A stretch of DNA of 64,000 nucleotides from Mesorhizobium opportunistum WSM2075. Its GTDB lineage: Bacteria > Pseudomonadota > Alphaproteobacteria > Rhizobiales > Rhizobiaceae. The stretch's first letter is position 1. Each line of letters opens with the position of its first letter. Below are positions 23,177-32,048 of this stretch, one piece after another. Under the pieces are notes generated by a model. It did not search any database, was not told where the DNA came from, and saw nothing but the letters and a program-made list of their open reading frames with translations. Made by a program: the position numbers and the translations under genes. The stretch spans positions 5,584,001 through 5,648,000 of the forward strand of contig NC_015675.1 of assembly GCF_000176035.2 (NCBI RefSeq). Reading direction: 5' to 3'.

Positions 23177-24844
23177 CTAATAACGCGCCGCACAAGCGAC
23201 TCTGACGGCTATTGGGGCGTCGCCAAGTGGTAAGGCATCGGTTTTTGGTACCGACATTCCCAGGTTCGAATCCTGGCGCCCCAGCCAAACTGGACTCCCT
23301 GTCGATAAGGCTGCTTGCTGTGCACCCATTGCTGCACCGGCCACGACCGTTTTCGCAAGTAGATCAAACGGTTGCCTAAACACGGCGTGAACTTCGCCTT
23401 TGTCCCATTCGCAGTTCGAGAGCACCAGATTCAGGAGTCGATTTTTCTCGTGCGCAGGCTGTTTCGCAAACAGTCGGCTGGCTTTGCGTGCCAGTTCCAA
23501 CAGCCGGATGCCGTCCCCCATGTACGATTCCTCGGCGCTACCATGACGCTCTATCTCGCGAAGCAGCCGCGTCTGTTCGGTCCGCCACTGTGCTGACATC
23601 CGATCGTAGAAGGCGTTGTCGATGCGGCCATCAAGCTTGTCGAGATACATGGCATGCAGCCGATCCTCGAGCCGCTTGTACTCGACCTGGCATCGATGGA
23701 TCGCCTGTTCATGCTCGCGGCGCTCGTCGGCATGGCTGGCCAAGAGGGCTGCCTTTACCCATTCCAGTATCTCTTCGTCGAAATGCAACCGGTCAAGCAA
23801 GCTAGCGAATTTCTGGTCGAGCACTTCCTCGCGGACGTATTCGCGGCGGCAATCACCATATCCACCCCGACCTTTGTTGGCGTGCCCGGTGCAGTGATAG
23901 TAGACGTATTTACCCTTCTTGATCTCCGCCACGACGGCGCAGCCGCATTCGGTGCAGGTCATCAGGCCAGTGAAGGCGAACTCGTTTCCTATCGGGTGGG
24001 TCGGCACCGAATTGCGGCCCGTCAGGACGCCCTGAACCCGCTCCCATAATTCGATCGATACGAGAGGTTCGTGCTTTCCCTGGTGCAATTTGCCGTTCCA
24101 CTGGAACAGCCCGGTATACAGGCGGTTGCGCAGGATCGTATGCACGGTGCTGACTGGAACCGGATTGCCGCTCTTAGGATAGATCAGCCCATCGCCGTGG
24201 GCTGCCTTAGTCAAGGCCTTCAGCGAATACCGGCCGGTTGCGTAGCGCTCGAACAGCTGTGTGACGACTGGAGCCAGTTCAGGATGCGGCTCAATAACCT
24301 TTCTGCCATCCTTTCCCGTAGTATTGACATAGCCCATCGGAGCCTTTGTCGGCCATATACCCTGCTCCGCCTTCTCCATCTGCCCCTTGCGAGCTTCTTC
24401 CGACAGGTTGTCGATATAGTTCTTGGCCATCAAGACCTTGATGCCGTGCATGAACTTTTCAGACGAGCGCGAGTCTCGTGATAGGGTCACACCTTCTTTC
24501 GCAAGGTGGATTTCCACATCCAATTCATCGAGAGTTACCCAGTCCTTCAGGTTGCGATAAAGGCGGTCAGTCTTCTCGACCAGCACGCTTCGAATGCCGG
24601 GATGCTTTCGCAGATACTTGACCATTTCGGTGAAGTTGGTCCGGCCAGAGGTCTTGGCCGTCTCGACGTCGATAAACTCCTGCACGATGTCGAACCGCTG
24701 TTGCAGGGCGTAGTCGCGCAGGAGCTTGCATTGCGCCGGGATGGAAAACCCTTCCTTCTCCTGCTCCTTGGAGGAGACGCGCGCGTAAAGCAGCGCCTTT
24801 AGAAGGCCTGCTCGCTCGGCGGTCCGTACATGTCGTTGGTTCAT
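23177..24844 (-). CDS. Large serine recombinase (site-specific integrase), C-terminus crossing tRNA-Gln
   Basis: A 555-residue large serine recombinase. The resolvase-type catalytic domain at the N-terminus begins LKALLYARVSSKEQEKEGFS, with the nucleophilic Ser in RVSS. A recombinase DNA-binding domain follows, then a zinc-ribbon domain (CTECGCAVV ... YYHCTGH) and a long coiled coil. The last ~36 codons are the antisense reading of tRNA-Gln and its flank (WLGRQDSNLGMSVPKT...). The protein's tail is therefore made by chromosomal DNA at the attachment site, indicating integration at the tRNA 3' end. The start at 24844 follows a GAGGG; an ATG at 24862 is the alternative. Confidence 0.93.
   Translation of the reverse strand: MNQRHVRTAERAGLLKALLYARVSSKEQEKEGFSIPAQCKLLRDYALQQRFDIVQEFIDVETAKTSGRTNFTEMVKYLRKHPGIRSVLVEKTDRLYRNLKDWVTLDELDVEIHLAKEGVTLSRDSRSSEKFMHGIKVLMAKNYIDNLSEEARKGQMEKAEQGIWPTKAPMGYVNTTGKDGRKVIEPHPELAPVVTQLFERYATGRYSLKALTKAAHGDGLIYPKSGNPVPVSTVHTILRNRLYTGLFQWNGKLHQGKHEPLVSIELWERVQGVLTGRNSVPTHPIGNEFAFTGLMTCTECGCAVVAEIKKGKYVYYHCTGHANKGRGGYGDCRREYVREEVLDQKFASLLDRLHFDEEILEWVKAALLASHADERREHEQAIHRCQVEYKRLEDRLHAMYLDKLDGRIDNAFYDRMSAQWRTEQTRLLREIERHGSAEESYMGDGIRLLELARKASRLFAKQPAHEKNRLLNLVLSNCEWDKGEVHAVFRQPFDLLAKTVVAGAAMGAQQAALSTGSPVWLGRQDSNLGMSVPKTDALPLGDAPIAVRVACAARY
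23213..23287 (+). tRNA. tRNA-Gln (anticodon TTG)
   Basis: A 75-base cloverleaf with an encoded CCA end. The acceptor stem TGGGGCG pairs with CGCCCCA, followed by discriminator G and CCA. The anticodon stem TCGGT/ACCGA closes a loop with TTG at the anticodon position. The T arm contains GGTTCGAATCC. It forms the left boundary of the accessory island: the adjacent recombinase gene reads through it on the opposite strand. Confidence 0.96.
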
Positions 24845-24906
24845 CTTGGGGCCCTCGTTCATCGCTCGATCGCACCGAAGGCCTTTAGGTGAGCACGAAG
24901 CGTCAA

Positions 24907-25155
24907 CTATTTGGCCCGGTCAATCCGCTCCCATTCGGCGAGGACGCGGAAGAATTCGCCGAGATTGTCAACGATTTCCCGGGCACTTTCCGCTGACAGG
25001 GGTCGTCCCATGCGAGCCTCGAACAAGCGGGCTGTTCGTTCCAGGAATGCTTCGTCGACGGCGCGATGGAATGAAAATAGATCGGTCTCGGCGTCGCGTC
25101 TAGCGCCGCGTTTTGCAGCACGCCGTGCCGCCTTCACCGTTTGTGTCCCGAGCAT
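24907..25155 (-). CDS. Small hypothetical protein upstream of the recombinase
   Basis: An 82-residue charged helical protein lying 62 bases upstream of the recombinase on the same strand. It starts with a basic segment (KAARRAAKRGARRDAE) and continues with an amphipathic helix. It may be co-transcribed with the recombinase and serve as an accessory factor, but no family is recognised. Confidence 0.55.
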   Translation of the reverse strand: MLGTQTVKAARRAAKRGARRDAETDLFSFHRAVDEAFLERTARLFEARMGRPLSAESAREIVDNLGEFFRVLAEWERIDRAK

Positions 25156-25229
25156 ATCTCCATCGGGACAAGGATGGCCTAGATCGCCTCAGCGCCGAAT
25201 GGCCGTTGTGTGCGCTTGTGTATCCTTTT

Positions 25230-25820
25230 CTACTTTGTTTCAATCCCAGCGGCCGGTTGCTGACCAAAATGGAGATCAGCGGTGCGCTTTTCGAGACCGA
25301 TCAAATCGGCCGCGATTGCTTGATATCGCCGACAGTCCGCCTGAACGATGGATCGATCAGGTCGCTCAAGCGGCACACTCCCGGTGATTTCCTTCAAGTC
25401 ATGCAGGATCGACTCGATATGTGGCCAGGGAAAATCTGTTGGGTCGTCGATGTCGCGATCTGCGCCCACGATTATCTCCAGCTTGGCGACAACGCCGAGA
25501 AGTGAGTGTGCGGGCGTACGCGGAAGTCTATCCTGAATCTTCAAAGCCACTGTCGCAGCCTCGACTTCCGCTTGGCAGGCGATCGAGTAGCCAACCTTCG
25601 CATCCGTCGCCGCCGGACAGGCTGCGCCGAGAACGCGCGTTTCCAGGCGTTGCTGAACTCGGCAGAGGACTTGCGAGACATGCTGCGCCCGCAACCAATC
25701 TCTTAGCAGCGCAAGCGCCGGATCTGCTTCCTCGGAACGAGCATATCTTTTTGTAGCCTGCTCGCCACCTCCCCCGAGCGTGACGGAAGACAAAGTCATG
25801 CTATTGTCGGAATCAGCCAT
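25230..25820 (-). CDS. Hypothetical protein
   Basis: A 196-residue soluble protein, rich in Ala, Asp and Arg, without signal peptide or membrane helix. It is divergent from the small XRE regulator and precedes the recombinase group. No domain recognised. The length of the open frame and position between other island genes support it moderately. Confidence 0.5.
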   Translation of the reverse strand: MADSDNSMTLSSVTLGGGGEQATKRYARSEEADPALALLRDWLRAQHVSQVLCRVQQRLETRVLGAACPAATDAKVGYSIACQAEVEAATVALKIQDRLPRTPAHSLLGVVAKLEIIVGADRDIDDPTDFPWPHIESILHDLKEITGSVPLERPDRSIVQADCRRYQAIAADLIGLEKRTADLHFGQQPAAGIETK

Positions 25821-25932
25821 GATCCGAGCTCCACAACAGCTTGCACGTGGCCAGGCCGGATCGGTGTTGCATCACCTATCCGGCCGCCCAATTGAAATCG
25901 AGACTACACAAAGTGCAGCATATGATCAATCG

Positions 25933-25955
25933 AAATCACTATATTATGGTGATTT
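25933..25955. promoter_or_regulatory. Candidate operator: AAATCAC-N9-GTGATTT dyad just before the XRE gene
   Basis: A perfect 7-base inverted repeat ends one base before the ATG of the small helix-turn-helix gene. The position fits an autoregulatory operator overlapping the translation start. It lies between two divergent genes in AT-rich sequence, so it could control both. Confidence 0.45.
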
Positions 25956-25956
25956 T

Positions 25957-26193
25957 ATGAACCCGGTGCAGTGTCGCATGGCACGAGCTGCATTGGGCTG
26001 GGGCGTTTTAGAGCTTGCTAAGGAGGCCGGAGTCTCAACTCAAACGGTTGTGCGATTCGAACGAGGCGAGACGTTGAAACAGTCCACAACAGTTCAGCTT
26101 AAAGCAACGTTCGAAGCAGCCGGAATAGAGTTCATTGCAGAGAATGGCGGTGGCCCTGGTGTGCGCTTGGCACGCGGTATTGCAAACACCTAG
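25957..26193 (+). CDS. Small XRE-type helix-turn-helix regulator
   Basis: A 78-residue XRE/Cro-like DNA-binding protein. The segment RAALGWGVLELAKEAGVSTQTVVRFERG is a classic helix-turn-helix of this family, common in alphaproteobacterial mobile elements. The ATG at 25957 sits directly after a dyad that is likely its operator. Likely role: regulation of the island's recombinase-side genes or autoregulation. Confidence 0.82.
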   Translation: MNPVQCRMARAALGWGVLELAKEAGVSTQTVVRFERGETLKQSTTVQLKATFEAAGIEFIAENGGGPGVRLARGIANT

Positions 26194-26525
26194 CCGAAGG
26201 CGGCACCTGCGGGCGGCATTACGGATTATCTGTTCCAGATCAATGTCAGCAATGCGCCTCATCACGGCCGTTCGCATGTGGCACGCAAGCTACAGAAGCG
26301 GCCAGTCTGCTTTTCGATGAGGGCGTGTCCGAAACGGGATGGAAAGTGGTCGCGCTGATAGTCAGTGGCCAACGGCTGCCAAGCCCAGTCGCGTGATAAG
26401 AACACCACGTTACCCAATGCGGGCTCTCCCCTGTAGCTAGTTAGTGCGCGGCAATATCGGACCGCGTTACTAGAACAGGTCATCGTCACTAGACTCGACC
26501 GGCTTTCGCCTCAGTGGCTCAGGCT
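26194..26525. other. Intergenic region between XRE gene and Shedu-like pseudogene
   Basis: About 330 bases between convergent genes. No supported gene, RNA or clear terminator was found. Confidence 0.4.
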
Positions 26526-27931
26526 TCATGGTTCGGGCTTCTTCGCCAGAAATTCATGGAGCGCTTTCAGCTTGGCGAACAGTTCGTCGAACGTGATGAC
26601 AATCACGTCGCGTAGGTTATTGCGGTAAAGCTCGAGGCTCTTCTTTTCTTCGTCTGCGGCGGGCGACTGACCTGCGATCACGATGCAGGGCACCGCATAG
26701 GTGAAGACGTCGTACGCCTTCGAGGCGATCTTCTTGCTGTTGATGTGGTTCTGCAGCTGGTGCCGCTGGTCAAGCACTTGCGTAACCGCACCGCTCAGTT
26801 CCTCGGAAGGCGCGTATACGCCACCGCGGTAGGGACGTTTCACAAGCAAAGCCGTCTTGGGCGTCTTGATCTCGATCAGTGCAAGGTTGCCGAACAGTCC
26901 GAGCCTGATGGCGTAATCAGCCAGCTTGCCGCCGCTACCATCGAATTTCGTGCCACCGACCGCGACCTGGTCGCCGAAGGCCAGCGCTGGCAGGTTGAAA
27001 GCGAGCTGCAGAATGAAAGCGTTTGCGTTGAAGAACTCCTGCCAGTGACGCTCTTGCAGACCGGTCTGGCTGAGCTTCTTATCGAAAATCTCAATCAGCT
27101 CCTCGAGCGACACGAGCTCGATTTCACGACGTAGCTCGAACAGCTCCCCCGCCCCTTTCTCTGCCAACGTCCTGACCGACTTCTTGACCGTGCGAGCTGC
27201 GGCCTTGGCTTCGGCCTCCGGCGATCGAGACTGCCGATGAGCGTCTCAGCAAGGATGTCGGCGACTGGCCGACGGGTACCGTCGCCGATCGGAAGCTCGA
27301 AGTCTGGATCAAGCATCATGTTGAGATTGGCGTCGAGGTACTCGCGCTTCGCGCTGTTTGCCAGGTCGATGGATCGCTTGTGCGTACGGTTGATATCGCG
27401 ACGAAATTTGTCGAACATCGAGTACGACATCGTAAGCACGTCGCCCTTGCGGGATACCCCTTTGTCGTCCGAGATTCGCAGCGTAGTAACGCCGCTCTGG
27501 CGCTCTGCCGCCTCCGCGATGAATCGCATGTCGTAAGCCAAGCCGAAGCCGGCCAAGGGCTCCCTGATAATGCCTGCTGGCAACTCCTCAAAGTAAAGGT
27601 AGTCATCGTCCTTGATCGCGCCCGGTGAGTCGACGTCTTCGAGAATGATGGTCTCTAGATGGAGGTATTTGGGTTCGAGGAAGTAGGCCCCGAAGGTTGT
27701 GCTGATCGGATAGGTGGTGAGGGTGCGGGTCGAGGCCTTGTATCGAGCAAGAATGATCGGCTCTGTCGGCGCCTCGAAGTCGGGGGTGGCTTTCGCCGCC
27801 GCTTTCAGTGCTTCCGGTTTGATTTGGAGCTCGATCTCATAATCACCGAACTTTTTCCGATGATAGGCGACACGAAGGCCTTCGTCCGCGCGATCGGGCA
27901 TCAACTTCAGGATTATCGGCTTCTCACTCAT
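26526..27931 (-). pseudogene. Shedu-like (SduA, DUF4263) anti-phage nuclease, frameshifted
   Basis: The N-terminal part reads from ATG 27931 in one frame to about 27215, then continues in a second frame to the stop at 26526. Together they give about 468 residues. The second part carries the DUF4263 nuclease core: a GKLADYAIRL strand, then NLALIEIKTPKTALL with the E-x-K catalytic pair, and YRGGVYAPSEELSGAVTQV, a Shedu hallmark. One extra base between about 27212 and 27238 would restore a single frame. The first part lacks the nuclease and the second lacks a good start. The ATG overlaps the stop of the Abi_C gene upstream (ATGA). Programmed -1 frameshifting or sequence error is possible; decay is the simplest reading. 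Confidence 0.75.
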
Positions 27932-28833
27932 GACGCTTCTTTCGGCTTGTCGCGCAGTGGCAGCGCACGCCCAGGATGGCGCATTTGCCACGTCTCGATG
28001 ATGAAGAGCGCGATCGCGGACGCGGAATGGATAGCAAGCTTGGCTATGCGGGCATCGATACGTCGGAAGCCTTTCTCTTTGCCATGGGCGCCGCCGACGT
28101 GAGTGCGGAGTGAGCCGATGCTTTGCACCGAAGTAACCAAACCGGAGAGCACCGCCTTCACGTCGTTGACGATTTCGGGCGCCAAACCTTCTTTCATCGG
28201 ATCTAGACCAAGCGGATCGCGTACTGCGCGATAGAGCGAGCTGATGTCCTGTTTGGCAGGGAAGTCGAGCTCCAGCTCGACAAGGATAGAGCGGCAGACG
28301 CTCTCGACGACTGCGCAAGCCGATGTAACTGCCAACTCGGGGTCTGCGGCGGCCGCTCGAAGCGCACGATCTAGGTCCCGGCTGACCGTATCGAAGTCGA
28401 TGCCGACGGCCATTGCGGAAAGCTCATTGGTAACCGGGGCAGTTTCCACAATTTCGACCAGGCGCATTGTGCGCCCGGCCGGCTCTAACTTGAGTCCGTC
28501 GTAGAACAAGTGCTTGTTGAGGTACTCGATAACAGCGGTGTGTCGCTCAGGCTCCTTGATGAAGTCGCGCGGGTCTGCCGCGCTCTCGATGATCCGTTTG
28601 AGCAGTTCGCCGTTGCCTGTGTCGATGAACACTGCGCCATGGATGGCCGTCTTGGTGGCAGGTAAACGGCTCTCACCTTTGATGTCGAAGGGTACCCCAA
28701 AGCCCTTGAACCAAGCCTCCAACCGCCACCCCTGCCGGTAAAGGCCAATTGCCGGCTCGTAGCCGCCGGCCGAGCCGCCCGAGATAATCTCGGCTAAGGC
28801 ATCGACCGACTGATCTGACAAATCGATTCGCAT
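27928..28833 (-). CDS. Abortive infection family protein (Abi_C domain)
   Basis: A 301-residue protein whose C-terminal third matches the abortive infection C-terminal domain: a helical segment SACAVVESVCRSILVEL, then SIGSLRTHVGGAHGKEKGF with the conserved AHG motif, and a hydrophobic last helix. This HEPN-related domain is common in phage-exclusion genes and probable RNases. The N-terminal 130 residues are unassigned. Its stop overlaps the start of the Shedu-like gene, so the two form an operon and probably a defence unit. Confidence 0.75.
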   Translation of the reverse strand: MRIDLSDQSVDALAEIISGGSAGGYEPAIGLYRQGWRLEAWFKGFGVPFDIKGESRLPATKTAIHGAVFIDTGNGELLKRIIESAADPRDFIKEPERHTAVIEYLNKHLFYDGLKLEPAGRTMRLVEIVETAPVTNELSAMAVGIDFDTVSRDLDRALRAAAADPELAVTSACAVVESVCRSILVELELDFPAKQDISSLYRAVRDPLGLDPMKEGLAPEIVNDVKAVLSGLVTSVQSIGSLRTHVGGAHGKEKGFRRIDARIAKLAIHSASAIALFIIETWQMRHPGRALPLRDKPKEAS

Positions 28834-29444
28834 GCGCCAATGTTACAGTAGATTAATCAGCGTAACTTCCTGAGGATGGGTTTTTCAGGAGCTTGAGACT
28901 CTCCGGCAGGCGGCGGCTTTCTCCCTTGCGTCAACTGTTAGCTGCCGGACCGCTTCCGCCCAAAGCTGCCTGCCTGAAAAGGGCTCTGTTTCGGATTTTC
29001 ACACGCAGATGCACAAACCATAAGATAGGTCGTCTTTCCTGTCTTGGGCGACACCACGATGGATGAAACAAACCGGCATAGTTACAGAGGGAGGAAGATG
29101 TATCCCTCGGTCTTGCAGCGCCTACTGGTTTTTTGTCTCTCTCGCAGTCTTAACATCATTTAAGCCCTTCAGGGCCTTCGTGGCCCCCGGTTCCAGCGGC
29201 GGCGCGGAAAACCTGCTCGGCGTCAGCGAAACGACGCAGCTTCAGGTATGCGTAGTGACTTAGTCACGGCTGGCATCATGGTGACGCCGCTTTGTCGCGT
29301 CACGTGGGGCGACGCTTCGTATCGAGAAAGTTATTGACGTCTTAGAAATGTGCTCCGCCATCTTGGTAGGTCATGGTCATAACGAGGCAGGAACCGAAGC
29401 GACACCGGCCATCGAAAGCCGCGGCGGCGTATGGCCCGACCGCT
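28834..29444. other. Gene-poor gap between two defence modules
   Basis: About 610 bases. A 66-codon plus-strand frame at 29063-29263 has no recognisable features. No RNA gene or insertion sequence is apparent. It contains the promoter of the Abi/Shedu pair. Confidence 0.4.
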
Positions 29445-30344
29445 TCAGCCCAGTTTGGGCGCCCTCTTCTTTCGATTGTCGGTGATGAATTCCTCGGCCG
29501 CCACATAGTAGTCCCAGGCCTTCTGCGGATCGGTCTCGAGCAGTCGCAGGAAAGACCTTGCGCATGATGCCTGAGCGCCTGCGGTCGAGGTCATGTCTTC
29601 AATTCTTCTTCTCGCGATTTCGAGACGTTCCCCATTGGCGCTCGTCTTCATTATCTCCACGGCATCGAAGAGGGCATAGATTGTTCGAAAGCGATCCTCC
29701 CATAGCTCCTCGCGCTGATTGAGCGCGAAGAAATCGATGGTGATCCTGCCGCGACGATGTGCATGGCTATCCGCGTCTTGCTTGGGCAACGCGACCAGGC
29801 CTGCGAAGGTGATCAGCGACTCGGGATCTTCATCCGTTTCCCCTAAAGGGAAAACGAGGTAGGGCCGCTCGATAGCGTTGAGTTCGGCCGCAGTGCTGGC
29901 TGCTGCGCCTCTTGCGCCAGCGATAGGGAAGTAGTTTGACTTCCTTGCCGTGTTGCAGGCCTTGCAGGCAGCAGCGTAGTTAGAAAGATCGTACGCGAGC
30001 CAATAGTAGCCGCTACCGGTACCTCCGGTACTAAACGCGTAGGAGGGTTTCTTGGCCTTATTGGGCCAAGCCTTTACTTTATTCTTGGGCCTGAAATGTT
30101 CGACGTCCTGAGTTGCCTTGCCAGCGAACTCTCCCCCGAGCGGGAACTCGCAGAAAGCGCACTTGTTGGACTGGAAGCGCATGAAGATTGCCTTGATGTC
30201 GCTCCAGGAAGGCGCGCCCTTACTAAAGGCGCCGGCTGCGACGATCGCGGCGGTTCGAGTCTCGGCATTCGAGCGCCAGGTGGGCTTTTCGGCGTCGACC
30301 ATGGCGCTGACTTTCTCCAGTGTCGCATCGGCGTAGCGGATCAT
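29445..30344 (-). CDS. HNH endonuclease of a Septu-like system, copy 1 (PtuB-type)
   Basis: A 299-residue HNH nuclease. The metal and catalytic region is NKCAFCEFP, then TQDVEHFRPK with the Glu-His pair, and ACKACNTARKSNYFPI with the second CxxC. This is the TIGR02646/PtuB-like layout. It starts directly after the stop of the ATPase gene upstream, so the two are co-translated. In Septu systems the ATPase senses phage and the HNH partner cleaves nucleic acid. Retron systems use similar ATPase-HNH pairs, but no reverse transcriptase is present. Confidence 0.8.
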   Translation of the reverse strand: MIRYADATLEKVSAMVDAEKPTWRSNAETRTAAIVAAGAFSKGAPSWSDIKAIFMRFQSNKCAFCEFPLGGEFAGKATQDVEHFRPKNKVKAWPNKAKKPSYAFSTGGTGSGYYWLAYDLSNYAAACKACNTARKSNYFPIAGARGAAASTAAELNAIERPYLVFPLGETDEDPESLITFAGLVALPKQDADSHAHRRGRITIDFFALNQREELWEDRFRTIYALFDAVEIMKTSANGERLEIARRRIEDMTSTAGAQASCARSFLRLLETDPQKAWDYYVAAEEFITDNRKKRAPKLG

Positions 30345-31673
30345 TCACTCCCCCGCCATTGAAGAGGGCTTCAGCCAACTCGGCATCTCGCGCTGTTCGT
30401 CAGATCGAGCTGCCTCCGTCGCGCCGCTGCCTCGCGCCGCCTTGCGCATGAAGTCGAGCGCAGCCTCCCTGTCGCCATCCGTCGCCGCCTCCGCGAGCTT
30501 GTCCAGCTGAGCTCGAAATTCCGGGGCGCGAGTCGAGTTGAGGCCGAATATGTCGGACCTTAGGATCTGATCCGCGGTCTTCCCGTAGATCTCCTCATCC
30601 GGTCGCGCCATCCTCGCCGTTCCGTTGGCGCCCGTCTCAACATGGATGATGTTGGCGCGCTCGAGGGATCCAACCACCAATGGGCTATGCGATGTGAAAA
30701 TGAACTGCAGATTTGGGAGAGCGAGAGCGAGCACCGGAATCATCGTCTGCTGCCATTCCGGGTGAATGTGCAGATCGATCTCGTCGACCAGCACGACGCC
30801 CTGATTGTCCACCAGCCGTTTGCCGCTCGGGCAACCCATGCACACGTGATACAAAAGGTCGCCAATCCACCCGATGAAGGCCTTGAACCCGTCCGACATG
30901 GCGCTGAAGGGAACGAGGTTCCGTCCAACCTTGAACAGATACTCGCCGCGCTCGATTCGGCCCGTGAACTTGATGTGCTTCAACGAGAGCTTGTTGATGA
31001 GCGTCACGACCTGCTTATAGCGCCCCGGGTTCTTTGATTGCCATTCCGGGAGCCAGCTCGAGAGGGGGCGCAACGTGAAGTGGTCCTCGAAGAGCGAGGC
31101 TATGCGCTCGTATCGGAGCACTCGAGTGCGCGATCGAAGCGCCTCATCGACTTGAGCGTTAGTCTCCACTCTGCGAGTGGCTCCATATCCCACCATCAGG
31201 AAGGCTGGCGACTGGTCCTTGAACATGCCTTCCCACAATGGGTCCGGATGCTGAACCGCTTTCAGGACCTCAAGGTCGCCCCGGCGCTCAACGGTCGCCC
31301 CAATTTCCCGGATGACCTCCGTCCGCTTCTTGGGAGCGTCCACAATATCCTGCGGATGCACCACGATCTCCGCATCAATAGAGGCAGTCTTGGGCGCATC
31401 ACCCGACGCTACGCGACGTATCAAGGCATAGGGTCGGAAGCCCGAGGATTCGGATACGACTGGAGACATTGCCGCCAACGCGATCGCGTCGAGCATGGTG
31501 CTCTTGCCTGCGCCGTTGATCCCCAGCAGCACGTTCACGTTTGGCAGCTTGGGCGGCCAGTTGGGAAAGCCCTTTTGAAACGGACCGTCGCACGCTCGAC
31601 CAGGATAAACGAGATCGAGTCTCCCTTTGGCGACCGATCGTAAGTTCGACACTTTCAAGCTTCTGACATACAT
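30345..31673 (-). CDS. AAA/ABC-like ATPase of a Septu-like system, copy 1 (PtuA-type)
   Basis: A 442-residue ATPase with an SMC/RecF-like layout: Walker A LLGINGAGKSTMLDAIAL near residue 54, an ABC-like signature region in the middle, Walker B VVLVDEIDLHIHPEWQ followed by the FTSHSPLVVG switch His. The ATG at 31673 is chosen from its GGAGATG ribosome-binding site; an ATG 12 codons earlier is less likely. It directly precedes the HNH nuclease gene with no spacing, the typical PtuAB order. Confidence 0.82.
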   Translation of the reverse strand: MYVRSLKVSNLRSVAKGRLDLVYPGRACDGPFQKGFPNWPPKLPNVNVLLGINGAGKSTMLDAIALAAMSPVVSESSGFRPYALIRRVASGDAPKTASIDAEIVVHPQDIVDAPKKRTEVIREIGATVERRGDLEVLKAVQHPDPLWEGMFKDQSPAFLMVGYGATRRVETNAQVDEALRSRTRVLRYERIASLFEDHFTLRPLSSWLPEWQSKNPGRYKQVVTLINKLSLKHIKFTGRIERGEYLFKVGRNLVPFSAMSDGFKAFIGWIGDLLYHVCMGCPSGKRLVDNQGVVLVDEIDLHIHPEWQQTMIPVLALALPNLQFIFTSHSPLVVGSLERANIIHVETGANGTARMARPDEEIYGKTADQILRSDIFGLNSTRAPEFRAQLDKLAEAATDGDREAALDFMRKAARGSGATEAARSDEQREMPSWLKPSSMAGE

Positions 31674-32048
31674 CTCGCGACATCTCCAACGTGGATGGGA
31701 CCATATCACGGAAAGGCGGAAGGGAGTGGGTTCGCTGTCTGCATGCTCGAGGGCGGAGCGATCGCTCCCCGGACCAATTCTCCAAACCGTAGTCTATCAT
31801 GAGTGCCTCAACGAAGCCGCCTGCGCCTTAGGCGAACCTAGCTCCGCTGCGCGCATCGAAAAGGTCGTTTAAGTTCGTACTCAAGTCGCTCGACGAAGGA
31901 GCAGCTGATGCAGGCAGTCGCAGCGGATTTCGGAGCTGGTCTAAATCGCCGTGTCGCCTTTCGTTCAAGAACGGCCTCGTCACTTGGGGAACAACCATGT
32001 GCTGTCGTTTCCGTCCTGCTTGAACGCGTTGGGCGAGCACGGGCACTG
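31674..32048. other. Spacer between DUF2235 gene and Septu-like operon 1
   Basis: About 375 bases with no supported gene; should hold the promoter of the ATPase-HNH pair. Confidence 0.4.

Noticed and set aside
29063..29263. 66-codon plus-strand frame in the gap between defence modules
   Set aside because: No ribosome-binding site, domain or coupled neighbour.
29445..31673. Retron identity for the ATPase-HNH pair
   Set aside because: Retrons with such effectors need a reverse transcriptase and msr-msd RNA gene; neither is present nearby.
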